Assembly (NCBI GenBank): GCA_002410555.1
Contig: DHSR01000046.1
Span: 416-45,866, forward strand
From: Bacteroidales bacterium UBA5281
GTDB lineage: Bacteria > Bacteroidota > Bacteroidia > Bacteroidales > Lentimicrobiaceae
Direction: 5' to 3'
Length of the DNA stretch: 45,451 nucleotides
Positions 1 to 7,987 of the stretch are shown here, piece by piece. The notes below the pieces were generated by a model that worked only from the letters and a program-made list of their open reading frames with translations, was not told where the DNA came from and ran no database searches. How positions within the stretch are numbered: position 1 is the stretch's first letter; every line of letters begins with the position of its first letter. The position numbers and the translations under genes were made by a program.

Positions 1-66
1 GTTAATGGAACTGGGAGACAAGGAGAGTAAATCCCTGATGCTCAACAACTCAACAAATCAACAGAT
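1..66. repeat. Dispersed repeat, left copy of an inverted pair
   Basis: This stretch matches the reverse complement of about 45261-45327 with very few mismatches over its first 63 bases. It contains the block GGGAGACAAGGAGAG followed by a CAACAA/CTCAAC-rich tail. It reads through in frame into the first gene, but the encoded residues are low-complexity (S/N/Q-rich) and also occur at the other end of the window outside any gene, so it is treated as intergenic repeat, not coding sequence. Confidence 0.7.
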
Positions 67-94
67 CAGCAAATCAGCAATTCAACATAAAACT

Positions 95-472
95 ATGATA
101 AAAATATTGGTCGTTGACGACGAGAAAGATATACAACCGCTGTTTGAGCAACGGTTTCGTAAGGAGATAAGAGCCGGAGAGGTAAGTTTTGAGTTTGCCT
201 TTTCGGGAGAGGAAGCACTACAATACCTCGAAAAATATCTGCATGAAGCGGTGCTTATCCTGTCCGACATTAATATGCCCGGCATGAGTGGATTGGAATT
301 GCTCCACCGTATTAAAGCCAGGCATCACGATCCACCACCCCTGGTCATGATGATTTCGGCGTACGGAGATGCTGAAAATTACAAGGCAGCCATGGACCTC
401 GGAGCCGATGGCTTTATCTCGAAACCCGTTGATTTTCCTGCACTCAAAGAAAAAATTAAAACTTTATTCTAA
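95..472 (+). CDS. Stand-alone receiver-domain response regulator
   Basis: A 125-residue single-domain response regulator (CheY-like receiver). Visible signature residues are the acidic pair at residues 8-9 (VVDDE), the phospho-acceptor Asp58 (LSDINMPGMSG) and Lys110 (SKPVDF). There is no output domain, so it probably passes phosphate or acts by protein contact. The start at 95 is chosen because the receiver fold begins there; the longer frame from base 5 only adds repeat-derived residues. Its stop codon overlaps the start of the downstream receiver-cyclase gene (TAATG at 470-474), implying translational coupling. The two receivers resemble each other (both have FRKxIRxGE after helix 1 and SDINMP around the Asp), so they look like a tandem duplication. 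The cognate sensor kinase is not in the window. Confidence 0.9.
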   Translation: MIKILVVDDEKDIQPLFEQRFRKEIRAGEVSFEFAFSGEEALQYLEKYLHEAVLILSDINMPGMSGLELLHRIKARHHDPPPLVMMISAYGDAENYKAAMDLGADGFISKPVDFPALKEKIKTLF

Positions 473-1512
473 TGGCAAAGATACTGGTAGTGGACGATGA
501 GCCGGATTTGGAAATACTAATCAGGCAAAAATTCCGTAAAAAAATAAGAGAGGGTGAATACGATTTTGTGTTTGCCATCAATGGCCGTCATGCCCTGGAG
601 CAGTTGGCGCAACACCCCGATGTGGAGGTGGTGCTCAGCGACATCAACATGCCCGAAATGGATGGCCTCACCCTCTTAACCAAACTTAACGATCAACATG
701 CGTTGCTCAAGGCGGTGATTGTTTCTGCCTACGGCGATATGGAGAATATACGTACAGCCATGAACCGCGGCGCCTTCGATTTTATTACCAAACCGGTTAA
801 TTTCCTCGATCTGGAACTAACCATCGAAAAAACCCTCGCACACGTAAACCAGCTTCGCCAGACCCTTAAGGCAGTGAAGGAAAACAACATCCTGAAAATG
901 TATGTGGATGAAACCGTACTGCATTTTATGGACAGCCGGGAGTATGAAACTTCGTTGATGGTGAGCGAAACGCTGGAAGCCAGCATCGCCTTTATTGACA
1001 TTTGCGGCTTCACCTCCATCAGCGAAAATGAAACGCCCGACAATGTGGTGAAGCTGCTGAACAGCTATTTTGATGTGATGGTAAAAGAGATCATCCACCA
1101 CGAAGGCTATATTGATAAATTTATCGGCGATGCTATTATGGCCGTTTTTCGCGGCGATTACCACCTGGACCGCGCCATAGATGCCTGCCTGGCCGTACGC
1201 AATGAGATAGCCCACTTACCGGCTTTTTCCGAAAAAGTAAACTACAAACCCAATGTCTCCATTGGCATAAACTGTGGCGAAGTGGTTTCAGGAAACATCG
1301 GTTCCGCCAGCCTGCGCCGCCTTGATTACACGGTAATCGGTGATGTGGTCAACACCTCACAGCGTCTGCAATCGGTCGCCAAACAGGGGCAAATCATCAT
1401 TTGCGAAAACGCCTACCTGCAAATTAAAGATTCCTTCAAATGCCGTGAAGTAGGTGAAATTACCCTGAAAAACAAGCAAAAGCCGGTAGTGGTGTATGAG
1501 GTGATTAGTTGA
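472..1512 (+). CDS. Response regulator with class III adenylate cyclase output domain
   Basis: A 346-residue protein. Residues 1-120 are a receiver (DDE at 8-10, phospho-acceptor Asp57, Lys107), residues 120-165 a linker helix, and 168-346 a class III nucleotide cyclase domain. Catalytic residues look complete: metal-binding Asp176 (FIDICGFTS) and Asp220 (KFIGDAIMAVF), adenine-specifying Lys216 and Asp285 (RRLDYTVIGD), and transition-state Asn294 and Arg298 (VVNTSQRLQ). The Lys/Asp pair predicts ATP to cAMP rather than cGMP. It probably makes cAMP when phosphorylated by a kinase outside the window, working with the coupled receiver encoded just upstream. No promoter box is seen between the two genes. 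The final ~85 bases recur, decayed, at 1752-1836. Confidence 0.92.
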   Translation: MAKILVVDDEPDLEILIRQKFRKKIREGEYDFVFAINGRHALEQLAQHPDVEVVLSDINMPEMDGLTLLTKLNDQHALLKAVIVSAYGDMENIRTAMNRGAFDFITKPVNFLDLELTIEKTLAHVNQLRQTLKAVKENNILKMYVDETVLHFMDSREYETSLMVSETLEASIAFIDICGFTSISENETPDNVVKLLNSYFDVMVKEIIHHEGYIDKFIGDAIMAVFRGDYHLDRAIDACLAVRNEIAHLPAFSEKVNYKPNVSIGINCGEVVSGNIGSASLRRLDYTVIGDVVNTSQRLQSVAKQGQIIICENAYLQIKDSFKCREVGEITLKNKQKPVVVYEVIS

Positions 1513-1751
1513 GAGGGCTTTTAATTTTTTGGTAAAAAACATTAAAGCAATAACAAGCCTTGTTTGCGCGCGCTTCAACCACCATTCTACAAAATTAATA
1601 ATTCCACTTTTCACAGAAGCTTTTTTATCCTACTTCGGCACGCATTTTTTTTATGAGATTGTCATTACAACAAAATCATTATAGAATGCAGCAGGATAAC
1701 TCAATAGTCAAATTTTTTATGGTGGCAATTGCTGAAAGTAGCTCACACAGA
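1513..1751. other. Gene-free gap after the cyclase gene
   Basis: AT-rich, no credible reading frame, no clear terminator hairpin. It separates the cyclase gene from the decayed copy of its own 3' end, so it may be deletion or recombination scar, but I can see no further cyclase-like sequence in it. Confidence 0.5.
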
Positions 1752-1836
1752 TAAAGGATTCCTTAAAATGCCGTGAAGTGGCGAATCACCCTGAAAAACA
1801 AGCAAAAGCCGGTGGTGGTGGCTGTGGTGGTTAGTT
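1752..1836 (+). pseudogene. Decayed duplicate of the cyclase 3' end
   Basis: These ~85 bases match 1426-1510, the last 28 codons of the receiver-cyclase gene, at roughly 85-88% by eye. Two blocks are exact: AAATGCCGTGAAGT, and the 25 bases at 1788-1812, identical to the block starting near 1462. There are two single-base deletions relative to the parent, so the copy is frameshifted. The encoded string ITLKNKQKPVVV is still recognisable. The match ends at the stop (TTAGTTG), and the same TTA at 1831-1833 is the complement of the stop codon of the convergent M20 gene. It is either a remnant of a second cyclase gene or a partial local duplication. Confidence 0.8.
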
Positions 1837-3027
1837 GTTGTTTTCAAGTGCCTTCACCGCCAGCCAGGCCATTAAACCTGCACCGGTTTCGAGGCTGCTT
1901 TCATCCACATCAAATCGCGTGGTGTGCAAATTGTGCACAATACCTTTTTCCTCATTGCGAACGCCCAGGCGATAAAAGCAAACCGGAAGCTGTTGTGAAT
2001 AATAGGCAAAATCTTCGGCTGTCATGCGCAAGTCAAGATCAACCACCTGTTCAGCACCCAGATACTCAATGGCTGCCAATCGGGCTTTTTCGGTAACTTC
2101 GGCATCATTTACCAAAAAAGGATAACCCTTGTCAATAAACACATCACAACTTCCACCCATGCTTTCGGCAATGGATTGGGCCATATGGGTTATTTTCATG
2201 TGGGCTTCGGCACGCCAATTTTCGTCGAAAGTACGCAGGGTGCCATCAAGCTTAACTTCATTGGGGATGATGTTGGTCTGTCCTTCCGCTATAAAGCGCC
2301 CGAACGAAAGCACGGCCGGCAGTTGTGGCGGTGCATTGCGGCTTACAATCTGCTGAAGCGCAACAAGAATGTGTGCGGCAATCAGCACCGGGTCCACATT
2401 CAGCTCAGGAGTGGCGCCGTGCCCTCCCCGGCCTTTCACCGTAAGGTAAACCTCATCGGTAGATGCCATATATTTTCCGGCTTTAAAACCCACCTTGCCG
2501 GCTTCAAGGGTAGGCAACACATGCTGTCCGAACATTTTTTCCGGCCTCGGGTTCTCGAGTACTCCTTCAGCAATCATCATAGATGCTCCGCCCGGAAATT
2601 TTTCTTCCGACGGCTGAAAAATCAGTTTGATGGTGCCTTCAAATTCATCTTTCAGTTCATTCAATATTGCTGAAGCACCCAATAGACTCGTCATATGCAC
2701 ATCGTGTCCACAGGCGTGCATCACACCCGGATTCTCGGAACAATATGCCGTCTCGTTTTGCTCAGTAATGGGTAGTGCATCCATATCGGCACGCAGCGCG
2801 ATGGTGCGCGAACCAGGATTTTTGCCTTTAATCAGTCCCACCACCCCATGTTTGGCCATGCCGGTTTCAAATGGAACGCCCATTTCTATCAGCCTAAGCT
2901 GAATAAAATTGGAAGTGCGAGCTTCATGCATTGAAAGTTCTGGATGCCGGTGCAGGTGGCGCCTGATGTCAATCAGCTCAGGGAGCAAGGCCGCAGCCTG
3001 TTGTTTAATGCGATTCAGCAAATCCAT
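1831..3027 (-). CDS. M20 family amidohydrolase (N-acyl amino acid / hippurate hydrolase type)
   Basis: A 398-residue metallopeptidase of the M20D group, which removes the acyl group from N-acyl amino acids or amino acid conjugates using a two-metal site. Expected motifs are present: RADMDALPI (79-87), HACGHDVHM with Cys106 and His108 (104-112), PSEE with Glu141/Glu142, GQHVLP (His169), the dimerisation/lid motif GRGGHGATP (199-207), MTAEDFAYY, and a C-terminal HTTRFDVDE metal-ligand region. No signal peptide, so it is cytoplasmic. Length matches the family. The substrate cannot be read from sequence; N-acetyl or N-benzoyl amino acids and indole conjugates are all possible. It is transcribed alone; its stop overlaps the cyclase remnant on the other strand. 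Confidence 0.93.
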   Translation of the reverse strand: MDLLNRIKQQAAALLPELIDIRRHLHRHPELSMHEARTSNFIQLRLIEMGVPFETGMAKHGVVGLIKGKNPGSRTIALRADMDALPITEQNETAYCSENPGVMHACGHDVHMTSLLGASAILNELKDEFEGTIKLIFQPSEEKFPGGASMMIAEGVLENPRPEKMFGQHVLPTLEAGKVGFKAGKYMASTDEVYLTVKGRGGHGATPELNVDPVLIAAHILVALQQIVSRNAPPQLPAVLSFGRFIAEGQTNIIPNEVKLDGTLRTFDENWRAEAHMKITHMAQSIAESMGGSCDVFIDKGYPFLVNDAEVTEKARLAAIEYLGAEQVVDLDLRMTAEDFAYYSQQLPVCFYRLGVRNEEKGIVHNLHTTRFDVDESSLETGAGLMAWLAVKALENNN

Positions 3028-3354
3028 AGCATATGATTCATTTTTGATTCATTTGTTGGTGCTTTATGTAAATAGATCCTTCGTGTCGTCATTCTAGCCA
3101 GAAATAATACTTCCGAATTAAATAGGAGGTGGTCAAACGACCTGGATCTCCAAATTTTTGCGTTAAAAACACACAAAGCTTGTCCTGATAAACAGCCCAC
3201 AATAAGAGTTGTTGATGATGACAGAACAAAATTAAATGAAGATTCTCATTCTTGAATGAATAGTTTATTCAGATTATAGTATCAATTACGCATTAAAAAA
3301 TCAATTCGTTGCGTCTTTGCGTGAGAAAATTAAACGATCTGTTGATGTTATTGA
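3028..3354. other. Gene-free gap with common intergenic motif
   Basis: No credible reading frame. Near 3311-3327 it carries TTGCGTCTTTGCGTGAG, which I recognise as a motif seen repeatedly in intergenic DNA of many bacteria. No clear promoter box for the M20 gene was found. Confidence 0.4.
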
Positions 3355-3993
3355 TCATTCAATAAAAGGATTGTGTTGCCGCTCAAAGCCAATGCTTGTT
3401 TTGGGGCCGTGGCCGGGATAAACGGTATAATCATCCTCAAGAGTAAACAACTTTTCGCGTATGCTTTGCATGAGTGTATCAAAATCTCCGGTAGGCAGAT
3501 CGGTACGGCCAATACTAGCCTGAAAGAGCACATCGCCTGCAATCACAAACTTCTGGGGATGATTGACCAGGCATATACTGCCATCGGCATGGCCGGGCGT
3601 ATAGCGCACTTCAAGGGTGGATTGCCCAAAAGTGATTTCATCGCCATCTTCCACAAAATGAACCGGCCGCTTAATCTCATCCAATTCAAGGTTAAACACC
3701 GAGCCAAATTCGCGGGCAGTTTCCCAGAACATTTTGCCGGCCTTGTGTCCGGTAGGTTCCAGATGATACCGTTCGCCCACGAAATGGTTGCCCAGCACAT
3801 GATCCACATGAAAGTGCGTATTCACCAGTGCTACCGGTTTTAGCCGGTTGTTGTCAATGTATGATGAGAGTTCATTTTTCTCCCGGGCATCGTTGCAACC
3901 CGGATCAATTATTATACAGTCTCCTGTACCGTCGCTCAACACAAACGAATTTACCTGAAAGGAATTGAAGACAAAAGATTTAATGGTAATCAT
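3355..3993 (-). CDS. Metallo-beta-lactamase-fold hydrolase, glyoxalase II-like
   Basis: A 212-residue MBL-fold hydrolase. Metal ligands are visible: His60, His62, Asp64 and His65 (THFHVDH), His135 (TPGHADGS), Asp154 (AGDVLF) and His195 (YPGHGP). The fold and length match the compact YcbL-type glyoxalase II-like group (hydroxyacylglutathione hydrolase or general thioesterase); the glutathione-binding C-terminal domain of true GloB is absent. A longer frame extends to 4233, but those 80 extra residues are encoded by tandem-repeat DNA and lie upstream of a good promoter box at 4022-4029, so the start at 3993 is preferred. Cytoplasmic; physiological substrate uncertain. Confidence 0.9.
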   Translation of the reverse strand: MITIKSFVFNSFQVNSFVLSDGTGDCIIIDPGCNDAREKNELSSYIDNNRLKPVALVNTHFHVDHVLGNHFVGERYHLEPTGHKAGKMFWETAREFGSVFNLELDEIKRPVHFVEDGDEITFGQSTLEVRYTPGHADGSICLVNHPQKFVIAGDVLFQASIGRTDLPTGDFDTLMQSIREKLFTLEDDYTVYPGHGPKTSIGFERQHNPFIE

Positions 3994-4021
3994 GGTTGGT
4001 ATCTTAGGAATTGTAAATATG

Positions 4022-4029
4022 CAAAGATA
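4022..4029 (-). promoter_or_regulatory. -7 promoter box for the MBL hydrolase gene
   Basis: TATCTTTG on the minus strand fits the Bacteroidota TAnnTTTG -7 consensus and ends 28 bases before the chosen start codon at 3993. No clear -33 TTTG is seen at the expected distance. Confidence 0.6.
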
Positions 4030-4062
4030 GATGGATTTGTTGAAATCTGTGAGCAGTGGGCA

Positions 4063-4115
4063 GTGATTGGTGATTGGTAATCGGTGATTGGTGATTGGTG
4101 ATTGGTGATTGGTGA
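4063..4115. repeat. Tandem heptamer repeat (GTGATTG)n
   Basis: About seven and a half copies of GTGATTG with one diverged unit (GTAATCG at 4077-4083). The same heptamer array reappears at 44878-44905 in another gene-free stretch, so it is a dispersed low-complexity element that can change copy number by slippage. Confidence 0.9.
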
Positions 4116-4125
4116 AAAAAAAACT

Positions 4126-4181
4126 GACCAACCAGGTTTCAGGTGCCTGAGCTATTTGTTGAAGGCCAAACCTGTTAGGTC
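4126..4181. repeat. Inverted repeat in gene-free DNA
   Basis: GACCAACCAGGTTT (4126-4139) and AAACCTGTTAGGTC (4168-4181) are inverted copies with 12 of 14 bases complementary. I recall hairpins of this AACCTGTTAGGTC type as dispersed intergenic repeats in Bacteroidota. The rest of 3994-4379 holds no gene. A further motif at 4255-4280 (TTAGCGAAATTCGCGG) has a relative near 45070-45095. Confidence 0.6.
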
Positions 4182-4379
4182 TTCTTGTATTATTTAGAGT
4201 GATCTTTAATCTGTGATCAGTTGGATTCAGCAAAATCAGTAATAAAAAATAATCCGCGATAATTAGCGAAATTCGCGGTAGAAATCCTGGTTAAAAAGCC
4301 GTATATGAAGTTCACGGAATAACCGATACAACAACTCCCGATTTTTTATGTTATTTTTACAACCAAATTTAAAGTCATA

Positions 4380-7300
4380 TTGAAGTTTTTGTTCAACTAC
4401 CGGATGTTTGTACGTGCCACTTTCTTTGTGACACTGGTGATTTCATGTCTGGGAGTCTCCCCTGTTCAAGCTCAGTTTTACAATGGTTCGCAGATGACTT
4501 TTGGAAAAAGCCGGGTGCAATACGGTGATTTCTTATGGACTTACTATCGTTTCAACGATTTTGACACCTATTTTTACCTCAATGGCAAGGAACTGGCCAT
4601 TTATACTGCCCGTTATGCGCGTAAAGTACTCCCCGAAATTGAACTCTTGCTTGAATCGCGGGTAAGCGATAAAATTGAGTTCATCATTTTTAACTCCCTG
4701 ACCGATCTTAAACAAAGTAACATTGGCCTGAGCAGCGATCAGCAATACAATATCGGAGGCATAACGCATATTATTGAAAATAAAGTTTTTATATACTTCG
4801 ACGGCAGTTATCCCAACTTTGAGAAACAGATACGCGCCGGGCTGGCCCGTGCCCTCATCGATCAGTCCATTTATGGTGGTTCAGTAGGCCGGCAAATTAC
4901 CAATGCTACCCTGATGAGCGCACCTCCCTGGTATATTGATGGATTGGTTTCCTACATCAGTGAAGAGTGGAATACCACCATAGACAATGCCGTTAGGGAT
5001 GGTATCTTGAGTGGCCGCTACCGCAAATTTAATCATCTTACCGGCCAGGATGCTGTATATGCCGGCCACAGTGTATGGAAATATATTGTTGACAAATATG
5101 GCAGGCAAACCATTCCAAACATTATGTACCTTACCAGAGTAAGCCGAAACATGGAAACGGGGTTTTTATATGTACTCAATATCTCCTTTAAAAACCTGAT
5201 TAAAGAATGGTATGCCGACAGTAAACAAAAATATGCCAATAGTGATGAAGGCAGGGAGCAACCTCAACTTACTCCCCTGATAAAAAAACCTAAAAAAACG
5301 GTGATATTCGATCAGGTAAACCTGGATCCTTCGGGCAAATATACGGCCTGGGTAACCAATAATTCCGGTCAGATAAAAGTATGGTTATACAATCACCAAC
5401 TCAATAAATCCAGGGTAATTTTTAAACAGGGTCACCGGCTGGATGAGAAAAACGATCTCTCCTACCCCCGCATTGCATTTCATCCTACACGGGAAACTAT
5501 GGGCCTGATAACTGAATTGAAGGGAGAGATTCGCTTTTATCAGATCGACCTCAATACCCGAAAAAGAACCTGGCAATACATCTACGGCTTTCAGAAAATT
5601 GTTGATTTCTCCTATTCCCACGATGGGCGCGACCTGGTGATGTCGGCCATTCGTAAGGGCCAATCCGATATTTATGTATTTAATGTGGCTTCTGCTGCCG
5701 CACAGCAAATTACCAATGATATTTATGATGATTTGTACCCTGTTTTTATCAATAACTCTAAACAAATTGTCTTTAGCTCCAACCGCATCAATGATACATT
5801 GGTGGAAAATCCAAAGCTGGAAATGCCGGGATTGCCCAAAACGCATGATCTTTTTTTATATGATTATGCAGGTAAAAAAGACGTACTGCGCCGCATAACC
5901 AACACGCCCCTTGCTGATGAAACAGATCCCAGAGAATATGCCAAAGGTCAAATCAGTTTTTTAAGTGATGAGAATGGTATTTTCAACCGGTATGTATCGG
6001 CTTTCGATAGTGTAATTACGCATGTAGACACCTCGGCACATTACCGCTTTTTTACCCGCGACAAGATGCTGACCGATTATCCGCGCAACATAACCTCACA
6101 TGCCGTATCACCGAAAAGCGACCGACAGGCAGAAATCATCAACCAGGGATTGACTTATCAGGTGAATGAAGGTGAAAAGATACCACCCGCTCAACTTGCC
6201 GATGTGGATGCAACGCCCACGCCATATATGCAACAGCGTTTGCTGAGCGAAAGTATTTCAAAACAGGTGCAGCTCCAGGAAAAGGATGCCCCGTCTCAGC
6301 GGCCCCGCAAGCGATTCAGAAATGTATATCAAAATGATTCACCAGATTCAGCCGACAGCCTGATAGACCTGAACGAATACCGCATGAAGGCTGTAGCTGA
6401 AATTCCCAAACCGGATTTTGAAGATGGCTTTATCATTCCCAAACAGAGAAATTACAATGTGGAATATAAAATCAATGAACTGGTAAGCCAGTTGGATTTT
6501 AACTTTTTAAGTTCTTCCTATCAGCCTTTTTCCGGGGGTAGAGGCCCAATATACCTTACACCCGGACTAAATGCATTTCTAAAGGTGGGTTTGTCTGATC
6601 TGCTGGAAGATTATCGCATGATTGCCGGAGTGCGCCTTGACTTTAATCTGGTAAACAACGAATATATATTCAGCATAGCCAACCTGAAACACCGTTTGGA
6701 CCGAGAAATATACTTTCACCGTCAATCCATTGAGCAGATCAGCCTGTATTCCATTGTCAGATACCGAATTCATGAACTGCATTACATCCTTAAATACCCC
6801 TTTAATCCGCTGCTTAGCCTCAAAGGCACCCTTACTGCGCGTAAAGACAGGGCAGTTTTTATGTCAACGGATCAATACAATTTGCGACAGCCCGATGTAA
6901 ATCGCTATTGGTTATCCGCAAAAGGGGAACTGACCTATGATGCCACACGCTCGCTGGGATTAAATCTTCTGGATGGCATGCGCTATAAATTATTCGGCGA
7001 ATATTACTATCGCCTGCCCGATGAAGACAATGATGCATCCAACATGATTGTTCTGGGTTTTGACATCAGACACTATTTACCCATAGTGCGCAATTTCATC
7101 TGGGCCAATCGTTTTGCCGCCAGCACCTCGGTGGGTAAAAGCAGGCTGATCTATTATCTGGGAGGGGTAGATACCTGGCTTGCGCCAAAGTTTATCAATG
7201 AGGCCCCCATAGATTACAGCCAAAACTATGCTTATCAGACGCTGGCTACCAACATGCGGGGCTTTTACCAAAATGTGCGTAATGGAAACAGTTTTGCTGT

Positions 7301-7646
7301 CATCAATTCCGAATTGAGGTTCCCGGTTTTCAATTTCATTGCAAAGCGCCCATTAAAATCTGATTTCTTGAATAACTTCCAGGTAATTGCTTTTGGCGAT
7401 GTGGGTACAGCCTGGACAGGCCCTTCACCCTATTCTGAAGAAAATGCCTTGTTTACCCGAATCATCCGGCAGGGGCCCCTGCTCATCACCGTAAAAGAAC
7501 AACGTGAACCGCTGGTGGGAGGTATGGGATTTGGTGCCCGCTCCCGCATACTCGGCTATTTTATCCGCGCTGATTATGCCTGGGGCATAGAGGACCTGGT
7601 TATAAAAAAGCCGGTGTTTTACATCTCGCTGAGCCTTGATTTTTAA
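4380..7646 (+). CDS. Outer-membrane protein: protease-like domain + TolB-like propeller + beta-barrel
   Basis: A 1088-residue exported protein. Residues 1-32 are a signal peptide (cleavage near VQAQ). Residues ~40-280 resemble gluzincin (peptidase MA-like) folds, with PPWYIDGLVSYISEEW near residue 181 standing where such enzymes carry their third ligand, but no HExxH is present, so this part is probably non-catalytic. Residues ~300-560 contain TolB/PD40-type propeller blades (for example SYSHDGRDLVMSAIR, PVFINNSKQIVFSSNR). Residues ~690-1088 are rich in alternating strands and end in ISLSLDF, with the terminal Phe typical of outer-membrane barrels. The start is TTG at 4380; an ATG at 4404 would also leave a good signal peptide. 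Related proteins are often labelled Tol-like biopolymer or surface antigen. The true role is unknown. Confidence 0.8.
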   Translation: MKFLFNYRMFVRATFFVTLVISCLGVSPVQAQFYNGSQMTFGKSRVQYGDFLWTYYRFNDFDTYFYLNGKELAIYTARYARKVLPEIELLLESRVSDKIEFIIFNSLTDLKQSNIGLSSDQQYNIGGITHIIENKVFIYFDGSYPNFEKQIRAGLARALIDQSIYGGSVGRQITNATLMSAPPWYIDGLVSYISEEWNTTIDNAVRDGILSGRYRKFNHLTGQDAVYAGHSVWKYIVDKYGRQTIPNIMYLTRVSRNMETGFLYVLNISFKNLIKEWYADSKQKYANSDEGREQPQLTPLIKKPKKTVIFDQVNLDPSGKYTAWVTNNSGQIKVWLYNHQLNKSRVIFKQGHRLDEKNDLSYPRIAFHPTRETMGLITELKGEIRFYQIDLNTRKRTWQYIYGFQKIVDFSYSHDGRDLVMSAIRKGQSDIYVFNVASAAAQQITNDIYDDLYPVFINNSKQIVFSSNRINDTLVENPKLEMPGLPKTHDLFLYDYAGKKDVLRRITNTPLADETDPREYAKGQISFLSDENGIFNRYVSAFDSVITHVDTSAHYRFFTRDKMLTDYPRNITSHAVSPKSDRQAEIINQGLTYQVNEGEKIPPAQLADVDATPTPYMQQRLLSESISKQVQLQEKDAPSQRPRKRFRNVYQNDSPDSADSLIDLNEYRMKAVAEIPKPDFEDGFIIPKQRNYNVEYKINELVSQLDFNFLSSSYQPFSGGRGPIYLTPGLNAFLKVGLSDLLEDYRMIAGVRLDFNLVNNEYIFSIANLKHRLDREIYFHRQSIEQISLYSIVRYRIHELHYILKYPFNPLLSLKGTLTARKDRAVFMSTDQYNLRQPDVNRYWLSAKGELTYDATRSLGLNLLDGMRYKLFGEYYYRLPDEDNDASNMIVLGFDIRHYLPIVRNFIWANRFAASTSVGKSRLIYYLGGVDTWLAPKFINEAPIDYSQNYAYQTLATNMRGFYQNVRNGNSFAVINSELRFPVFNFIAKRPLKSDFLNNFQVIAFGDVGTAWTGPSPYSEENALFTRIIRQGPLLITVKEQREPLVGGMGFGARSRILGYFIRADYAWGIEDLVIKKPVFYISLSLDF

Positions 7647-7905
7647 CTCTAAGTCCATTACCCATTCTTTTGACAGGATAGACAAGATTAACAGGATGTT
7701 TTTGCTGAAAGATATGCTGATTTCGTTTCGATCAATCCAAACAGAGCTTCTAATCCCTAAATGTTTCTTAAAAGATATAGTTACATCTTTCAGAAAATTC
7801 TTATTTAATCAGGGGAATTCCTTTAAAATTTAATCTTTCATCAGGTTATATTCACCTGGTTGCAATAATTCTACCGTTACAACCTATAAATATTCTTAAA
7901 ACCCT
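7647..7905. other. Gene-free gap containing a dispersed repeat motif
   Basis: No credible reading frame. Positions ~7671-7698 carry ACAGGATAGACAAGATTAAC, a member of the (A/G)ACAGGATTAACAGGAT type of dispersed intergenic motif; the reverse-oriented relative CTTGTAAATCCTGT appears near 45125-45138. Confidence 0.45.
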
Positions 7906-7934
7906 TTTGCAAAGCTTCAAAATTAATATCTTTG
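7906..7934 (+). promoter_or_regulatory. Promoter of kbl (-33 TTTG / -7 TATCTTTG)
   Basis: TTTG at 7906-7909, a 17-base spacer, then TATCTTTG at 7927-7934. This fits the Bacteroidota housekeeping consensus. Transcription would begin about 7940, giving a leader of roughly 48 bases before kbl. Confidence 0.75.
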
Positions 7935-7987
7935 CCCATTGTTATTGGATAAACAATAAGACACTAACCTTTTAAAAATCAATAAAC

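Noticed and set aside
5..94. N-terminal extension of the first response regulator
   Set aside because: Encoded by a dispersed repeat that also occurs at 45.3 kb outside any gene; the receiver fold begins at 95.
1773..2096. 107-codon plus-strand frame
   Set aside because: Begins in the cyclase remnant and then runs antisense through the well-supported M20 gene.
3994..4233. 80-residue extension of the MBL hydrolase
   Set aside because: Encoded by heptamer-repeat DNA and lies upstream of the -7 box at 4022-4029.
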